Origin: Scatophagus argus
Taxonomy: Eukaryota > Chordata > Actinopteri > Scatophagidae
DNA: 64,000 nt
Direction of reading: 5' to 3'
NCBI RefSeq assembly: GCF_020382885.2
Contig: NC_058510.1
Coordinates: forward strand, 10,598,862-10,662,861
Part shown: positions 61,601 to 64,000 of the stretch, one piece after another
Layout: each line of letters opens with the position of its first letter
Position numbering within the stretch: position 1 is the first letter of the stretch
Notes under the pieces: model-generated
What the model saw: the letters and a program-made list of their open reading frames with translations, nothing else
The model's database searches: none
Told to the model about the DNA's origin: nothing
Translations under genes and position numbers: made by a program

Positions 61601-63807
61601 CCATTATCCGTACTCAACCCCAAATCATTGACAATTCAGTAGGAAATTTTACCTCTACAATGTTTGAGCCCTGCATCCTTCAGACAGCTGACGCATGTAG
61701 GATGACACAACTGAGTGCCATTCACTTTGACAAGGAAGTCCAGTCAATAAGTGACAAATCAGTTGAACTTTGTGTCACGAAAGTATGTGTTCATTCATCT
61801 GATTACTTCCCTGTCAGTGCATCACATCTGAAATTTGGCCAGACACTGTACTGGGACAAACACTCATCACAGAACCATGAGCTACTGGCTCTTGATTTCT
61901 GTGGTACTATTACAGCAGTCGGAAAAGATGTCAGGAAATTAAAAGTGGGAGACCACGTTGCTTCGTGTTATCCCGTAGTGACAGCCAGCAAGATCAGTGT
62001 TCCAGAGGATGTGTGCTACAGCACCAAGCGGTTCCCATTCCTTCAACAAACACCCTGTGTTTCCTACTTTGTGCTAGCATGGGAGATCCTGCATCGAGCT
62101 TTGCCTAGGACAAAACATAATCTAGGAATTGTTTCCACTGTCCCTGATTCTGCTCTGATGAAAGTCTTGAAACTCACCTCTTACAAGTCAGGTTGGAACG
62201 TGATTGTTGAGACACACTGCAAGGGGTCTTTTGGAGATGTTGATAAAATACATGCATTTGTCATCCTGCCTCCATTTGATGAATCTCTGATTGCTAAAGT
62301 CTGCAACTTTCCAGGCGTCCAACATATTGTCTTGATCTGTCAAACTCAGATTCAGTGTTTGCTTGCTCAGGATATGTTACAAATTGTAGAGGGAAGTGTT
62401 CATGTGAAGACAATTCAGATGCCTGTCATCTTGCAAAAGGGAGCATTGATTGCAGAAAGACCCCACATTTATCACTGGCTGAAGTCCATGAACTTGAGCA
62501 GGAAATTTGCTCTTGAAAGCTTTACCTTTCAGAGTGTGAAATCTAAAAGCATCAAGTGCCTTCATTCAGAGAAAGAACCATCATATTTCAACTCAAAGAA
62601 GCTAGCTGTTGTGGCTCTGGAAAAGGATGTCACCGGTATGCTGACTAACATTCCATTGCTGCCAACAAAAAAGCAGCTTTTCAGAAAAAAAGCAGTGTAC
62701 ATAGTGACAGGTGGTCTTTCTGGTCTGGGCTTTGAAACTGTCAGGTTCATCTCACAAAGAGGGGGTGAGTACATTGTAATACTCTCCAGGAGCAAACCTA
62801 CACCAGATATGCAGCAAAAAATATGTAATGTGGAGAAACAGTGTGGAAACTACATCACTGCCATGGAGTGTGACATATCTGTGTCTGAGTCTGTGCACAA
62901 GGCTATCAGTGTAATTGGCCAGAAATTTCCTGGGTGTCCAATCAGAGGAGTATTTCACAGTGCAGTTGTCTTGCATGACAGGCTGATTGAGAAGCTTGAC
63001 AGATCTCTTTATGAGGAAGTTCTCAAACCCAAAGTAAATGGCGCACTGAATTTGCACAATGCAACACAGCACTGTCAGTTGGATTACTTTGTGTGCTACT
63101 CATCTATCTCAGCTTTTCTGGGAAATGCATCACAAACAAACTATGCAGCAGCCAATGCATTTCTCGACATGTTCTGTCACTACCGGTGCAAATTCGGGCT
63201 GCCTGGACAGTCTATCAACTGGGGAGCTCTAAATCTTGGCCTCCTTTTGAACAAGGAACATTTGCACCGGTTTTTGGAGGCAAAGGGGATGATGGTGTTG
63301 GATGTGGCTGAGATTCATAAAAGTCTGGAGCAATGCCTTGTGCTCAATCGACCCCAACAGGCCGTTTGCAGGTTTAATTTCAGAAACATCAGGTACAACA
63401 TACTCTCTCAAAATGTGGCCTTGACCATGCGCCTCTCCGCACTGGTAGAGGAGGCTTTCGAAAAATCCAGAGAGACAGAGTGTCATACTAAACAAACTGA
63501 GTATGTCTCACCGAAAGAGTATGTTGTCTCTCTGCTTAGTGAGACAACCGGCATGGATGAGAGTGAGCTAAAAGATGAATCACCTTTGTTATCATTAGGT
63601 ATTGACTCCATGCAGGCCATGACTCTGCAGAATCTCATCTTTCAGGAGAGAGGTGTGAATGTGCCTTTGGTGAAGTTGTTGGATCCCAATGCGACACTAT
63701 TAACAGTAGTTGCAATACTGAGTGAAGGAGATGAAGGGAAACATTTCAGTGATAACCCAGAGCCTCATCCAGCTGGAGATAGGAATGATGTTTCTACTAG
63801 ACTGTAA
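55683..63807 (+). CDS. pks1: Animal type I iterative polyketide synthase, six coding exons, 2102 aa
   Basis: A large multi-domain enzyme that builds a polyketide from (methyl)malonyl-CoA units. Exons: 55683-55740, 56251-56404, 56950-57110, 57310-57516, 57681-57862, 58261-63807; splice phases close to 2102 codons plus stop. Domains: ketosynthase about 5-425 with Cys177 (DCACSSS), His311 (EAHGTG) and His352 (SNIGHTE); acyltransferase about 520-840 with Ser617 (GHSVGE) and His724 (AAYHS); dehydratase about 885-1160 with His916 and Asp1082 (DFLMQ); structural KR part about 1180-1370; ER-like region about 1390-1700 without a clear NADPH glycine motif; ketoreductase about 1730-1930 with TGGLSGLG (1737-1744), Ser1868/1869, Tyr1882 and Asn1886; acyl carrier protein about 2005-2075 with Ser2037 (LGIDSMQ). 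There is no thioesterase. An acceptor at 55666-55667 (ttctcag), 15 bases before the ATG, implies an upstream non-coding exon. Fatty-acid synthase is excluded by the missing thioesterase and by PKS-like KS and AT motifs. The product is unknown. Confidence 0.93.
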
Positions 63808-64000
63808 AAATGACAAATGCACATATGGAAATATAAAAATCAACTGTCAGAACACCATATTATTATGATATACTATGATTGGCCACTGCTCTACAACTGC
63901 ATTCTTGTTTTAACACACATGTTCTTATTGCATTTTGTTTATTTTGTTGTCCTTATTGTAAATGTATGGCTCTGTTTATTGTTTTGATTCATTTTGGTAC
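63808..64000 (+). other. Start of the PKS 3' UTR
   Basis: AT-rich sequence follows the stop codon to the window edge. No AATAAA is seen, so polyadenylation is probably beyond the window. Confidence 0.4.

Noticed and set aside
58386-63495. Antisense frames inside the large PKS exon
   Set aside because: Shadows of the 5.5 kb coding exon on the opposite strand.
55683-63807. Fatty-acid synthase as the identity of the large gene
   Set aside because: No thioesterase follows the ACP, the protein is about 400 residues shorter than animal FAS, and the ER region lacks a cofactor loop that FAS requires.

Overview
The window looks like nuclear DNA from a teleost fish, probably a spiny-rayed one. Genes have small exons with GT/AG introns. 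There are Tc1-type transposon derivatives, a tRNA-derived SINE, an L2/CR1-like LINE and CA/GT microsatellites. All five recognisable genes are vertebrate: a ribosome-biogenesis factor, a cytosolic carbonic anhydrase, two retinol-dehydrogenase-like SDRs and an animal-type polyketide synthase. Species cannot be read from the sequence.

Layout. 1-2180: two copies of a roughly 1.2 kb unit made of an internally deleted Tc1 element (with a short TTAGGG run) plus a second dispersed repeat. 2180-6300: no gene recognised. 6304-7800: RBIS (C8orf59) orthologue, minus strand, 98 aa in three coding exons. 8000-10500: intergenic space with divergent promoters. 10520-16440: complete seven-exon carbonic anhydrase 2-like gene, plus strand, 260 aa, with TATA box and a C-rich 3' UTR. 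16440-42690: about 26 kb with no gene I can support, holding two SINE copies and simple repeats. 42780-46350 and 46650-51950: tandem duplicate of a seven-exon rdh12-like gene, both plus strand, both encoding 298 aa. 52385-55640: degenerate, 5'-truncated LINE on the minus strand. 55668-63807: complete type I iterative polyketide synthase gene, plus strand, 2102 aa in six coding exons, the last one 5.5 kb long.

How they fit together. The RBIS / cytosolic CA neighbourhood is also found at human 8q21, so that end is conserved vertebrate synteny. The PKS is the most unusual gene: KS-AT-DH-(structural KR)-ER-like-KR-ACP, no thioesterase, catalytic residues of KS, AT, DH, KR and ACP visible, ER nucleotide-binding motif not visible. 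Animal PKS genes have been linked to biomineral and otolith formation and to pigments. A carbonic anhydrase about 40 kb away and two NAD(P)-dependent reductases directly upstream make the neighbourhood worth testing for co-expression, though linkage alone shows nothing about function. The two SDR copies are nearly identical except for a cluster of 17 changes in 25 residues in the likely substrate-binding segment.

Exon structures were assembled by hand from reading frame, GT/AG signals and exact phase closure; each gene closes to an uninterrupted protein of the family's expected length. No database search was run.
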